A program made the position numbers and the translations under genes. A stretch of 64,000 bases of DNA from Oxytricha trifallax (Eukaryota > Ciliophora > Spirotrichea > Sporadotrichida > Oxytrichidae). The stretch spans positions 1-64,000 of the forward strand of contig ARYC01000585.1 in NCBI GenBank assembly GCA_000711775.1. Direction: 5' to 3'. This document shows, piece after piece, positions 1 to 12,200 of this stretch. Below the pieces are notes generated by a model. It ran no database searches, was not told the DNA's origin, and saw only the letters and a list, made by a program, of their open reading frames with translations. Each line of letters starts with the position of its first letter. Position 1 is the stretch's first letter.

Positions 1-638
1 TAGATAGTAATAAAATATCAATAAATAAATGAAAAATATTATCTAATTTATACTTATAAATAAAATTATTATCTCTAAGATCATGAACTAATATTGCTGA
101 ATGATAAACATAAAAGTAATTATCAAATCATAAGCTATGAATCTAATGTTTACGAATATTCAACATTTATATAAATTTACAAGTAAATAATGTATTTATA
201 ATGATAAAATTAAAGTTTGTAAATCTTAAAAATTTAAGATAATTTTTAAAAAATTAAAAATTAAGATTTAATTTAAATTAAATTAAATTTAAATAGGAAA
301 TAAAAGTATTCCTATATTGCCCTTACTGGTTCTAGAAATGAACCCTAACTTGCCATAATTTAAAAAATAAGTTTTAAAATAAATAAACTTATTTATATTA
401 GAGTCCTATTGGAATAGGAAAATAGGAAATTAACTTACTATAAGAAATAGTAAGTTAATTAAAATTAAAATATAAAGTTAAATCAAATCAAGAATAAATA
501 ATTTTATTTTACTAAGCATTGCCTTTTACAAGCAAAATTCTCAACCAAAATTTTTAATTCAAGATTTCAAATAATTTATTAATAAAAATCAAAAAAAATT
601 ATCAATCAAACCTAAAATGATTATTATCAATAATACCT

Positions 639-873
639 GTGCAGTGTCTTTGTATCGTAGTTATATTCCCCTCAGAACTTGGTTGTGCCGACCCGAGGCA
701 TGTGGTACATTGGCAACTCAGAGTTTGCTATCCCAGCTTCAGTAAGGCTGGCTTTAACCCCCAGACCTTTGCGATAGTGTTAACGCGTAGACTAATCGTA
801 CCCCCCTCGAGGGAACACGTTGCTTTATGCAGCTCGCCTGGCCAGCGGGTAGTGTTCTACTAGGGACCAAGCA
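639..873. other. GC-rich conserved island, left copy
   Basis: About 235 bp of roughly 50% GC in a background near 20%. It is repeated in inverted form at about 5190-5430. No tRNA A/B boxes, rRNA signature or recognisable protein was found. One frame is open in the right copy but is shifted by a 1-nt indel in this copy. It could be a regulatory region, a structured RNA or a decayed gene. Confidence 0.45.
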
Positions 874-2521
874 TCTTTGGATCCAGTTTTTTCGTTTAGT
901 TCTTTTTTTAATTTTTTAATCTTATTTAGGTATTATTAGTGATGAATTGGAAATCAAAATGCTTCAATCTTGTTTGGAATTGTAAATGCAAGATATAAAT
1001 TGAAAATATCGGCAAATAAATTGAATTGCAATTCAAGAATCAAGTTATAAATTTAACAAATATTTGTTTTCTCAATCTCAAATTTGACAATAAAATCTCA
1101 AATCAATTTGATTCTAAATTCAAAGAAAATACAAATTTATGATAGAATTAAACTGAATTCAAAGAAATTGAAAGCTATAAATTTAAGATTATCTATAAAA
1201 TATTAAAAAGAATTAAGGTAAGTATTTAATGATTTTATATATAAAAAATACAATTTTTATAGTTATTTGATTACTTTAGCATTTATTATTTATAGATAGT
1301 TATAAATATTAGATAAAAGGCAAAAATATCTTATTTTAAATAAATCAAAGTAAATATATTAAATTTTATTAATTTCTCAGAATAATTAAAATAAATATGA
1401 ATAATAATAAATATAAAGTAATTTTATGTATTTTAAAATATCTATATATAACAAACTTTCATCAAATTTTCTGAGATTATAAAAATATATCAATTAACTA
1501 TTACTTTTAAATTTATAATAAGATCATATATTTTAATTAAATTTAATTTATCTCAATAAATAAAAGTATATTATACTGTATTTTAATTTATAAAATTTTA
1601 TATAACTTTTGCTTAAAATTTCTTTTATTGATATAGTTATTTATTCTTTAAATTTTTAATCTTTCAAATAAATGTAGCTCTAATACTAAAAAAATAGTTT
1701 TATAAGCCTTATTTAAGAAATTAATCGTTTTAAATTAAAAAAATTAAATTTATAAATATTGAATGATATAAATACACTTTTTATTTGAAATTATGAGAGA
1801 AAAAATTTTAATTTTATTTTGAATTTTATATATAAAAAATTTAATTTATATTTATAGATATTTGTCTTATTTGAGATTCAATCTTCAAATTTGAGAATTG
1901 CAAAAGGAAATTTAGTCGGGATATTTGAATTGGAACTGTGTCATATCTCAAATATTTAGAATTGAGTAGTTCACATTTTAGATTGAAAGTAATTATCATG
2001 TGATCAATTTGTGAATATCATGAGATGCAATCTGAAATTTCCGCGATCAATTTGTTTCCAATTGTTAAATATGTTAAGATTGATTTCATAATTTCATCAA
2101 ATTGCTAATAAATTAATAAATAAAAATAAAAAAAGGCATTTTATATAAAAATTGATATTAGAATGATAAAAAATGAGGATTTAGGTTAAACTTAAAGATT
2201 ATTTTATTTTATTAAGTTTAAATGCAAATTTTTATCTATAATTATCAATAAATTAAAAATTTTATTTTATAAATAAAAAAATATGAATAAAAATTATTTG
2301 ATAGTAAAATATAGAAATTTGAAAAATATAAATTATTTTTTTGCCATTAAGTATACTTGAATTGATTTTTTTAATTATTTATATATAAATGTATCATGTT
2401 TTAAATACATTGAGATTGATTTGTAAAGTGTATTGATAGTGGATTGTTAAATTTATGTGTTTAAATCGATTAAATTTTAGCTGAATTAAAATAAGCTTAA
2501 CAATAAATGCTTATAGCCCTT

Positions 2522-2538
2522 CAAAACCCCAAAACCCC
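2522..2538 (+). repeat. Internal C4A4 telomere-type tract, left copy
   Basis: CAAAACCCCAAAACCCC lies about 0.5 kb from the element's end. It is mirrored at 3539-3555. It has the same form as TBE transposon ends but faces into AT-rich element sequence on both sides. Confidence 0.8.
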
Positions 2539-3024
2539 TGCTCGATTAAACTTGGGATTTTATTGCACTGGTTGGAAATAATGACGGCAGGCAAGAGAGA
2601 CATGAAGTCTACGCTTTTGCAGGAATTGAGAGCTAAAGCAAGTGCACATACGAGACTATGGTCCTTTGAATTCCACCATAGTAGTTAAGTTTTAAAATTT
2701 AATAGTATTAATAATTTAATTAAAATTTGAATTAAGGAAAAGAAGGAGGTTCAAAACGAGAGCCCCATGAACCTTGCAAATGACGCAACTCAGCTCACAG
2801 ATGTCAAAAGTAGGGAAAGGACCACATATTCTTCATCTACGCACTGTGCTCTATCCAATGGTAAAGTATGGGACCGAAATAAAATTCGAACTTTTTTCCC
2901 AAATTGCTGATCATTGGAAAATGCACTTTGAAGGCCCTATAATAAGTTAAATTTTGAAGTTTGGAATTTCGCTATTTATCGATATTAAATCATCACTATA
3001 CCAACTTATAAATCTATCACGCAT

Positions 3025-3141
3025 AAAACCCCAAAACCCCAATACATATATGCGTGATAGATTTATAATTTGTTATAGTGATGATTTAATATCGATAAAT
3101 AGCGAAATTCCAAACTTCACAATTTAACTTATTATAGGGCC
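3025..3141 (+). repeat. Left terminal inverted repeat
   Basis: It begins with two C4A4 units and then AATACATATATGCGTGATAG. It matches the reverse complement of 13341-13473 as far as GGGCC, with a few mismatches. Confidence 0.85.
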
Positions 3142-3538
3142 TTCAAAGTGCAGTTTCCAATGATCAGTAATATGGGAAAAAAGTTCGAATTTTATTTCGG
3201 TCCCATACTTTACCATTGGATAGAGCACAGTGCGTAGATGTAGAATATGTGGTCCTTACCCTACTTTTGACATCTGTGAGCTGAGTTGCGTCATTTGCAA
3301 GGTTCATGGGGCACTCGTTTTGAACCTCCCTCTTTTCCTTAATTCAAATTTTAATTAAATTATTAATACTATTAAATTTTAAAACTTAACTACTGTGGTG
3401 GAATTCAAAGGACCATAGTCTCGTTCATGTACACTTGCTTTAGCTCTCAATTCCTGCAAAAGCGTAGACTTCATGTCTCTTTTGCCTGCGGTCATTATTT
3501 CCAAACCAGTGCAATAAAATCCCAAGTTTAATCGAGCA

Positions 3539-3555
3539 GGGGTTTTGGGGTTTTG
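3539..3555 (-). repeat. Internal G4T4 telomere-type tract, right copy
   Basis: GGGGTTTTGGGGTTTTG is the mirror of 2522-2538. It lies inside a short minus-strand open stretch (3379-3570) that would translate the repeat as QNPKTP. The left copy breaks that frame with an indel, so a protein is unlikely. Confidence 0.75.
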
Positions 3556-3559
3556 AAGG

Positions 3560-5190
3560 GCTATAAGCATTTATTGTTAAGCTTATTTTAATTCAGCTAA
3601 AATTTAATCGATTTAAACACATAAATTTAACAATCCACTATCAATACACTTTACAAATCAATCTCAATGTATTTAAAACATGATACATTTATATATAAAT
3701 AATTAAAAAAATCAATTCAAGTATACTTAATGGCAAAAAAATAATTTATATTTTTCAAATTTCTATATTTTACTATCAAATAATTTTTATTCATATTTTT
3801 TTATTTATAAAATAAAATTTTTAATTTATTGATAATTATAGATAAAAATTTGCATTTAAACTTAATAAAATAAAATAATCTTTAAGTTTAACCTAAATCC
3901 TCATTTTTTATCATTCTAATATCAATTTTTATATAAAATGCCTTTTTTTATTTTTATTTATTAATTTATTAGCAATTTGATGAAATTATGAAATCAATCT
4001 TAACATATTTAACAATTGGAAACAAATTGATCGCGGAAATTTCAGATTGCATCTCATGATATTCACAAATTGATCACATGATAATTTACTATTAATCTAA
4101 AATGTGAACTACTCAATTCTAAATATTTGAGATTTGACACAGTTCCGATTCAAATATCCCGACTATATTTCCTTTTGCAATTCTCAAATTTTAAGATTGA
4201 ATCTCAAATATAAGTAAAATAAATAGAAATATAAATTAATATTTTGTATATAAAAATTCCAAACCATAATTAAAATTTTTTCTCTCATAATTTTCAAATA
4301 AAAAGTGTATTTATATCATTCAATATTTATAAATTTAATTTTTTTAATTTAAAACGATTAATTTCTTAAATAAGGCTTATAAAACTATTTTTTTAGTATT
4401 AGAGCTACATTTATTTGAAAGATTAAAAATTTAAAGAATAAATAACTATATCAATAAAAGAAATTTTAAGCAAAAGTTATATAAAATTTTATAAATTAAA
4501 ATACAGTATAATATACTTTTATTTATTGAGATAAATTAAATTTAATTAAAATATATGATCTTATTATAAATTTAAAAGTAATAGTTAATTGATATATTTT
4601 TATAATCTCAGAAAATTTGATGAAAGTTTGTTATATATAGATATTTTAAAATACATAAAATTACTTTATATTTATTATTATTCATATTTATTTTAATTAT
4701 TCTGAGAAATTAATAAAATTTAATATATTTACTATGATTTATTTAAAATAAGATATTTTTGCCTTTTATCTAATATTTATAACTATCTATAAATAATAAA
4801 TGCTAAAGTAATCAAATAACTATAAAAATTGTATTTTTTATATATAAAATCATTAAATACTTACCTTAATTCTTTTTAATATTTTATAGATAATCTTAAA
4901 TTTATAGCTTTCAATTTCTTTGAATTCAGTTTAATTCTATCATAAATTTGTATTTTCTTTGAATTTAGAATCAAATTGATTTGAGATTTTATTGTCAAAT
5001 TTGAGATTGAGAAAACAAATATTTGTTAAATTTATAACTTGATTCTTGAATTGCAATTCAATTTATTTGCCGATATTTTCAATTTATATCTTGCATTTAC
5101 AATTCCAAACAAGATTGAAGCATTTTGATTTCCAATTCATCACTAATAATACCTAAATAAGATTAAAAAATTAAAAAAAGAACTAAACGA
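3560..5190. other. AT-rich element DNA without genes
   Basis: Very AT-rich sequence inside the large element, mirrored at about 880-2515. No open frame longer than chance, no RNA gene and no tandem repeat was seen. Confidence 0.6.
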
Positions 5191-5430
5191 AAAAACTGGA
5201 TCCAAAGATGCTTGGTCCCTAGTAGAACACTACCCGCTGGCCAGGCGAGCTGCATAAAGCAACGTGTTCCCTCGAGGGGGGTACGATTAGTCTACGCGTT
5301 ACACTATCACAAAGGTCTGGGGGTTAAAGCCAGCCTTACTGAAGCTGGGATAGCAAACTCTGAGATAACAATGTACACAAGCCTCGGGTCGGCACAACCA
5401 AGTTCTAAGGGGAATATAACTACGATACAA
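5190..5430. other. GC-rich conserved island, right copy
   Basis: The inverted counterpart of 639-873. In this copy a plus-strand frame is open from about 5212 to the TGA at 5476 (88 codons), with LTEAGIANSE and SSKGNITTIQ as readable stretches. It has no ATG, and the 1-nt indel against the other copy breaks the frame there. No family was recognised. Confidence 0.4.
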
Positions 5431-5479
5431 AGACACTGCACAGGTATTATTGATAATAATCATTTTAGGTTTGATTGAT

Positions 5480-6549
5480 AATTTTTTTTGATTTTTATTA
5501 ATAAATTATTTGAATCTTGAATTAAAAATTTTGGTTGAGAATTTTGCTTGTAAAAGGCAATGCTTAGTAAAATAAAATTATTTATTCTTGATTTGATTTA
5601 ACTTTATATTTTAATTTTAATTAACTTACTATTTCTTATAGTAAGTTAATTTCCTATTTTCCTATTCCAATAGGACTCTAATATAAATAAGTTTATTTAT
5701 TTTAAAACTTATTTTTTAAATTATGGCAAGTTAGGGTTCATTTCTAGAACCAGTAAGGGCAATATAGGAATACTTTTATTTCCTATTTAAATTTAATTTA
5801 ATTTAAATTAAATCTTAATTTTTAATTTTTTAAAAATTATCTTAAATTTTTAAGATTTACAAACTTTAATTTTATCATTATAAATACATTATTTACTTGT
5901 AAATTTATATAAATGTTGAATATTCGTAAACATTAGATTCATAGCTTATGATTTGATAATTACTTTTATGTTTATCATTCAGCAATATTAGTTCATGATC
6001 TTTGAGATAATAAATTTATTTATAAGTTAAAATAAGATAATATTTTTCATTTATTTATTAATATTTTATTACTATCTAACAATATTTTAAGCAAATTCGT
6101 TTTAAGTAGCTATTAATAATAATTTATTGAATTTATTTAAATATAAATTTAAATCTAAGTTAATTTGATGTATTTTTAAATTAGTAAGCATATTTAAATA
6201 TAGCATATGAAAATTATAATTGAAATTAATTTAATTGAAGCTGATTTCAAGAAACTTATAAAAAATTCTTATATAACTTATTCTTTAATCACTTTGATAA
6301 TATATTGTTAATTAATGCTATTTAAATTTAAATAAATAGGAATTTATGATTATGATTTAAATATCTTGAATGAATAAGAAAACTTTAGAAACTTTAACTG
6401 TAATGAATCAAAAATTGTTAAGAAATATATGGGATATAATTAAAAATAAAGTTTCTATTATAAAAAGCTTAAAGTTATTTTGAATTTTCTTTAAATTTTT
6501 TACTTATAAATACCTTCTCTTATACTTAAGTATAAATTTACTTTGATCC
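5480..6549. other. AT-rich spacer 3' of the transposase
   Basis: No gene was seen. The palindrome with the left copy reaches 6078. The rest is unique AT-rich element sequence leading to the transposase stop. Confidence 0.5.
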
Positions 6550-7732
6550 TCACAAGTCTTTAAGTGAGATAGATTCCAAAGCAGCAGTTAAGACATGATA
6601 GTAGCATCTCCTAACAAGATTTTGATTAATCCTACTTATATTCATTCCAAGCTCTTTCATAAAGGCGGCCCAATAACCTCTATAAGGGTTAACTTATCAT
6701 AACTTACTTTGATTAGGCTCTAGTATTCAAAGGATTCAAGTCTCTGTTCTTAATCCAAGAGTACATAAGCTCTGCAGGAGCTAACCTGTAATGATAAGGC
6801 CCAAGAAACATGAGCAGTAATTTGAGATTGTCATACTTTGCCATTACTTCATAAGATCTGTGATAGGGAGCGTTATCAATCATGATAACAGTATTCTTCC
6901 TCCACTCCAAATCTATATCATCTAATGTAAGTGCAAGCTTGCACAAGAAGTACATAAATGAGTATTGATTAGTTCTTCCCCTATTCACAGTATAGAAAAA
7001 CTCTCCAGTACTTGACACTCCAATAATCAAGTTCATTTGACTAAGCCTCTAAGATTTTGTAACTCTATTCTTAACATAAGGAGCTGTCCAGCCTCTTCTT
7101 CTCTCATCAGTCTAGTGCAATACTGATTCATCAATATTAATAATTCTCTTGCCTTCACTTAGAAAGAGTATGAATTGTTAGGCTGCATACTAGCGTTGAA
7201 GCTTACTACTGTTATTATTATGAAGGTTCGTTACCTACTTAACTTACTTGTATGTCATCATTAGTTCATTCTTAAGGAACCTTCGAATCATCTACTTAGA
7301 ACAGTGAAGCTAGATCTTTGACACTAAGCTTTTCTGTATATCTGATATTTAGATAGGCACTTAATCATAAGTAAGCATATTCACTATATGAGTGCGAGCT
7401 CTGCTGTGCAGCTTCTTATACTTGCCTCTATTAACTTACTTAAGATTCCAAAAGTTCGCTCTTTACAACGGATTGTTAAGGTACCTTCTTAACTTATAGT
7501 ATGAAATGCCAAGCCTCTTCATAATCTGCTAGCAGTTTAGCTTTTCAGACATCCTTAGTCTATGAGATTCCTGAGCCAGCTTTAGCTCTTTTTGCTGCTG
7601 CTCCTTTTCTTTCCTCATGATCTTGAGTTATCTTCGAGGCACTATAGCTTAAAGCTAAGTATGCTATCCAAAGACTGGAAGTAAGTCTTTCATTTTATGG
7701 TTCTCTAATACCTTCTATTCTAATTCCTTCAT
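6550..7732 (-). CDS. DD34E transposase of the large element (frameshifted)
   Basis: About 394 codons, read with TAA/TAG as Gln, from ATG at 7732 to TGA at 6550-6552. The N-terminal part has a basic helix-turn-helix-like region (MSEKLNCQQIMKRLGISYYK). The catalytic core follows: IINIDES (first Asp), VIMIDNAPYHRS (second Asp) and APAELMYSWIK (Glu). There are 34 residues between the second Asp and the Glu, which places it with the Tc1/mariner/IS630 group that includes TBE transposases. The expected role is cutting and joining at the telomere-like inverted repeats, possibly also in programmed elimination. Near 6683 the frame jumps by one base before the C-terminal segment VNPYRGYWAAFMKELG, so this copy is probably a pseudogene unless recoded. 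The ATG overlaps the end of the upstream acidic ORF. Confidence 0.85.
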
Positions 7733-7733
7733 A

Positions 7734-8180
7734 TCATAAAGGGGCTCTTTCGAGCATACCTTAAGGTTCTAATTCTGATTAGGTAAAGTCAGTGTAGATC
7801 TCAAGTGTGATCTGGCCAAGAGTCTATATTTAGTAGCCATCTAGTAACGATTCCTTAAATCCTCCTAGTTTACTTACTCTATAGGTTTCCTTAGGATCAA
7901 TAATAAAGCCTTCGAAATTCAAAGATTCTAATGAATATTCCAGATCATAGTAGTAGTTAAGCATCTCTCTTTTACTTACAGTCTCTATCTCAACATCAGC
8001 AACTGTAATGTTCCTTTAGTATAACATATTGGTTGTTATGTAATCTGCAGTATTGCTTTCATCATCTGCTTCACTACTTGAGCTTCGCTCACTATCTGAA
8101 CTACTAGAGCTTTTATCTTCTTCCTCTTATTGGAAAAATTCAACCAGCTTAGACTATCTCTTTTAAGAACTTGATTCCAT
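7734..8180 (-). CDS. Small acidic ORF upstream of the transposase
   Basis: 148 codons from ATG at 8180 to TGA at 7734-7736. The N-terminal third is Ser/Asp/Glu-rich (EEEDKSSSSSDSER). A more ordered part follows (NYYYDLEYSLESLNFEG, DPKETYRVSKLGG). The stop and the transposase ATG practically overlap, on the same strand, so the two may share a transcript. No family was recognised. Its place beside the transposase suggests an accessory transposition protein. The frame is intact. Confidence 0.65.
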
Positions 8181-8398
8181 AAGTTAAGTGCTTAATTTCC
8201 TAATAATGAATTACTTTGGTGCTGATAGGAAATCCGCATGCGGAAATCGGATCATGCTGAAGGCATTTCATAATAGTGAAAATGACTATCTCATTATAGT
8301 AACAGTGCTGTCTTCATGAGCCAATATTTGGATATTTAAAACGGCTGATGGCACCTCCTATTAGAATTTAATGAACCAAGCGTAACTTACTGGCATCA

Positions 8399-9174
8399 AT
8401 GTTTAAGAACTAGCCTAGATGCAAAAGCAAGAAAGAGCTCTACAACTTTCTCACCCAGGATTGTCGGGCCTTCTTACCCAAGCCTGATTCAACCAACATT
8501 TACTTCTTCAAGTCCATCATAAGAGCAAAGAAGGAGGTAAGCATCTCTCCTTAATTGTAACCGTCTTCATAGTACATCAGAAGAGAAGACGTCAAATTGT
8601 CCCCAGTGCCTCACATAGAGGGACTTACAGTCCAGGACTTCCTCGATTATGCGAGCGACATCCCCAGACTACTCAACTTTCTCCCTGATGAGCGAGACTG
8701 GGTCCACTTAGACAGGCAATGGATCTGTGATTTGCTCTATACCTTAGACACCGACGGTGTCACCAAAATGATTCACGATGCAATGCTTTAACGGAAAGAA
8801 AGGCTTGAGCAAAGCAGAGACCTAGTCATTGAAATGAGACCTGAATTTGTTGACGCACTCTCTAGATGCCTCAGCTTCAGCAGTAAGTTTACTCTCTTTA
8901 CATTTCCTTTGTAGCCGAGAGAGGCAAAGCTGTGAATCTCATGAAGGACTCATCTAAAAGAAAGAGAACAAGAGATGAAATTGAAGAGGTGAAAGATTAT
9001 GAGACAGCCTTGAAGTCAGACAGGCAGCTCTTTCTATAAGAAACTAAGAGGCTGAAGCAAGAGCATGATAACTTGGAAAGTGAAGTACTTGACTTACGCA
9101 AAATGAAGGAGCAAGTTATGCAAGACTTCGGCTCTCAGAATCTGGAAGGGCAGGTGCAGAACTTCAGCCTTTGA
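8399..9174 (+). CDS. Coiled-coil accessory ORF with 32-bp intron
   Basis: The start is the first ATG (8399) after an in-frame TGA at 8372. Exon 1 is 8399-8882 and exon 2 is 8915-9174; the product is 247 aa. The intron, 8883-8914, begins GTAAGT and ends TTTGTAG; without removal the frame hits a TGA after 20 codons. The N-terminal half has YNFLTQDCRAFLPKPDS and a Trp/Asp-rich stretch (ERDWVHLDRQWICDLLYTL). The C-terminal half is charged and heptad-like (KRKRTRDEIEEVKDYETAL, LKQEHDNLESEVLDL), a probable coiled coil. It lies divergent from the transposase pair and convergent with the SecA-like gene. Its position matches that of the 22-kDa ORF in TBE elements, but no sequence relation is visible by eye. 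Confidence 0.75.
8883..8914 (+). other. Mini-intron, 32 bp
   Basis: GTAAGT...TTTGTAG. Its removal joins CTSFS-type codons to ERGKAVNLMKD in frame. Confidence 0.75.
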
Positions 9175-9267
9175 CTTCTGCTGGTCTCTATTCTCATCCA
9201 TTCTCTGAACACTACTAATAGAAAGAGTTAGAATATGGTGAATTCTTTTAGAAATTAAGCTTTAAAA

Positions 9268-12200
9268 TCATCTTCTTTTTAACCCCTCTCTTTAGGGGTT
9301 CCTATGATCTATATCACTTTTCAAGTTTCTCTTTTAATTTGAAGCCTTCTTCAACCAGGCTTCCATACTTTCTTCGACCTCTTCATGCTCCTTGTAAGTT
9401 TCACTAAAAGACTTGTCTCTGCAACTCCTCCTTACAAGTATAACTCACTTTTCAACTAAGTCCTTAATCTGCTCTGCCTTCTCATAAGCCTTCCTACTTC
9501 TCTTATTAGTCTATTTCTTTCCTTCCTTGCTCTTCGATCTTTCTCTGCCTGGCTCTTAAGTGATCTCCTCATATTGGCGCCTCACGCCGTTTTTGAAGAT
9601 CTTCTCAACTTCACTAATAGGCTTGTCTTAGAGCACAGGGTTCTGGCTCATCTTCTCTACAATGAATTCTATGATAGAAGGTTAATAGAACCCTAATTTA
9701 CTTTGAGTGTCTGGCTCTTCAGCCACAGCTTCAGTTTTCATTTCCTCTTCAGAGGCCTTCTTTGCTTCCTCGATATCCTTTTTGGCTCCTATAAAAGAAC
9801 TTTCTACTTTTTCGACTATCTTCTCCACTATAGCCTTTACAACTGCAACTTAATGATCGATGGCTATAATATATTCAGAAGGAACTTCGGGCTCCTTTGC
9901 TTGATCAATAATATCCATATCAATAGCTTCTTATTTGTCTTACAAATTAAATTATACTTCATTGAACTTTTTGTCTAATATAAGGTCGATCTCATTCTAC
10001 TCTACGTAAAGAAGCTACTCAGCACTATCTTTGGAGTTGAGTCTATACAAAACTCTTTGCCATCTGCCCTTAGTATTAAGTCTTCCAATTCTTCCTATAA
10101 TCTGCTCTTCATACCTTTTAGAGAAGACATCTGCGATGATGAGGTAAGAACCTCCGTTCTAGTTGATTTCATCATTCGTCTGAATGTCAGTCCCTCTTCA
10201 ATGAGCTTCTTTCAGCAAGTATATTCCATATTCCTTTTTCGCATTCTTCATTAAGTATCTGCCTTCAATCATGGATTCGATATTGGCGGCTTGCCCTCTG
10301 CTTAAACTTGTGAAGTCGTAGCCCGATCTCAAAAGGCCTATCTCTATTGCATTATAGTTAGTTGAAGCCACTATTAGAACTGGGGAGTGGCTTAGCTGCT
10401 CTATTATAATTTCTTTGATCTTAGCCAAGTAATCACTCTAATTAGTGCTCACAAACACATCCGGGTATTGAGTCTTTTTATTTCCCTAGAGTTTATCAAG
10501 AGTGGGAAATACTACAGGTGTAGCTTGAAAAGCTAGCTTTAAACAGTTCTCTTCAGTAAAAGAGAGATTGCTTCCAGAAAATCCTATCACTTTATGAGCT
10601 TGCTGAAAGTACTCAAGAGAGTTGATTATGGTATCAACAGAGCCATCAAACATAATCCAGTCGTACTCGTCCACTAATACGTAGCTTTGCTACCATACAC
10701 TAACAGCCTTGCTGTTCTTTTGCATCTTCTTTAATTAGGGCTAAGTGTAGAAATAGATGCCAGTATCTTTGGCAAAGAAGTTTAGATTGCAATTAAGCTA
10801 CATTGCTTTAATGACTCTCTAGTATCGTTTGAAGTCTCTTTGCACTAAGTGCTCATTCTTGCTGAGTATAAAGACTGATCTTTAAGTTTTAAGAGCAATA
10901 AGGATTGCTAAAGCAATGCATATTAGGGTCTTCCCATTGCCAATACCAAAATGAATGAAGTGATTGCTGTTAAGGTTGTCACAGATATAGTTTAAACATA
11001 AGACCTGAGAGCAGTAGAATTTGAAGCCTAAATTTTACTCCAAAGTTTCTAATTCGGCACTTACTCTTAAGAGTTCCTCTGGAGACCTGCTATTGAATCT
11101 GGATGCTACTTGGTTTTATAAGTTCTCATTCTTGAATAGCTAAAGAAGGTCATTAACAGCCTTTTCAGAGAAGGCTTCCATAGTCCTTGGCAATTGCATT
11201 ATTCTATCAAGGTCAGAGAAGTCACAGTTTAGACAGTTGTCAATAGTGTGAATGCTTAACTATACAATTTTTCTCGACTTGCGCATTCACAATCAACTAC
11301 TATACTTTCCTGATTTGTTCAATCTTCCCTACCCACTATTGATCTCTGCTTTGCAGTCTTAAAGCAAGGCCTTTCATAAAATGCACCATTGAGACTTTGT
11401 CGATGACTTCTTGCTTTTATAAGAAGGTTGCCCTTGTTGAAGATATGTAGTCTTTTAAAGACTCTAAGTTAGGGGCAGAGCATAAGGCACATATTCTTAC
11501 AAAGTACTCTGTATACTCTACAGGAATGTCTCTTATAAGGTTCAATCCACAGTCTTGCTTAAGCAAGATAATAAAAGGCACGTTCATTATAAAGAAGGAA
11601 TTTGGTATTAGTTTGATGACCTAAGGGTCAATTGAAAAGTAGTGCCATGTTTAAGCCAAAAGCTGAATGATGCCTGGATTAGAGTCGTTTAGCTTCTAGA
11701 CTATAGCAAGCTGCTTACTTAGACATGTTGCCTCAGTAATAAAGACCAAGTTGGCTAAGCCTATAGCTTGTCTAGCATTGGGTGACCTTATAAGTAAGAG
11801 AATTGCTTCTTATATTAAGTTCTCTTCTGGCTGATATTTTTCCCCTGTATAGTAACTGAGGGCAGCCAAGAAGATACGAGCCTTGGAGTCTTAGTCTAGC
11901 TTTTAGTTACTTGAGATCAACTCTGTAATTAAATAGAAGAGCCCTTGGTTCACTTAGGGTTCATTTGCCATCTCAAAGTGCTAAAGGAACGAAAAGAGTG
12001 ATTGGGTGTTGCGGGCCATTATATCTTGAAGGATCTGTTCCTTTTATTAATAATTTGATTATTTGAAACTTTCAAAGTGCTTGACCAACATCTCATGGCC
12101 AATGATTGAGCCATAGTTAATAACCAGCTAAGGTAAGGGTCTTGGAGCTTGCATTGATTCACTTGCTAAGCTCACAGTAGTCTGGAACTCACTCACCTTC

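Larger units (their letters stand above)
1..3024 (-). mobile_element. Partial inverted copy of the large telomere-ended transposon
   Basis: This arm is the near-perfect reverse complement of 3050-6078, with small indels and substitutions. It therefore represents the first 3 kb of a second copy of the element at 3025-13473, placed head to head with it. The similarity still continues at base 1, so the copy runs off the left edge of the window. Its own terminal telomere repeat is missing: the arm ends at CACGCAT next to the C4A4 tract of the neighbour. No open gene is recognisable in it. It is AT-rich apart from three more GC-rich patches (about 639-873, 2515-2690, 2735-2945). Confidence 0.8.
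1..6078. repeat. 6-kb inverted repeat with telomere-repeat loop
   Basis: The sequences 1-3024 and 3050-6078 are reverse complements over their whole length. They are separated by a 25-bp spacer, 3025-3049, made of AAAACCCCAAAACCCC plus AATACATAT. The arms differ by scattered substitutions and 1-nt indels, for example TTAAC against TTAC in the GC-rich island. They are therefore two diverged copies and not an assembly mirror. Confidence 0.9.

Noticed and set aside
639-873. tRNA, 5S rRNA or other known RNA in the GC-rich island
   Set aside because: No A/B box pair, no cloverleaf and no recognised rRNA or SRP segment could be laid on either strand.
3025-3049. A true chromosome end or telomere
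   Set aside because: C4A4 tracts of only two units with unique DNA on both sides are transposon termini, not telomeres.
3379-3570. 63-aa protein on the minus strand containing translated telomere repeat
   Set aside because: The mirrored copy at about 2509-2700 is frameshifted and the frame includes the G4T4 tract. It is more likely a chance opening.
9703-10254. Plus-strand ORFs near 9703 and 10057
   Set aside because: They are antisense to the SecA-like coding frame, which has clear motifs. They are shadows.
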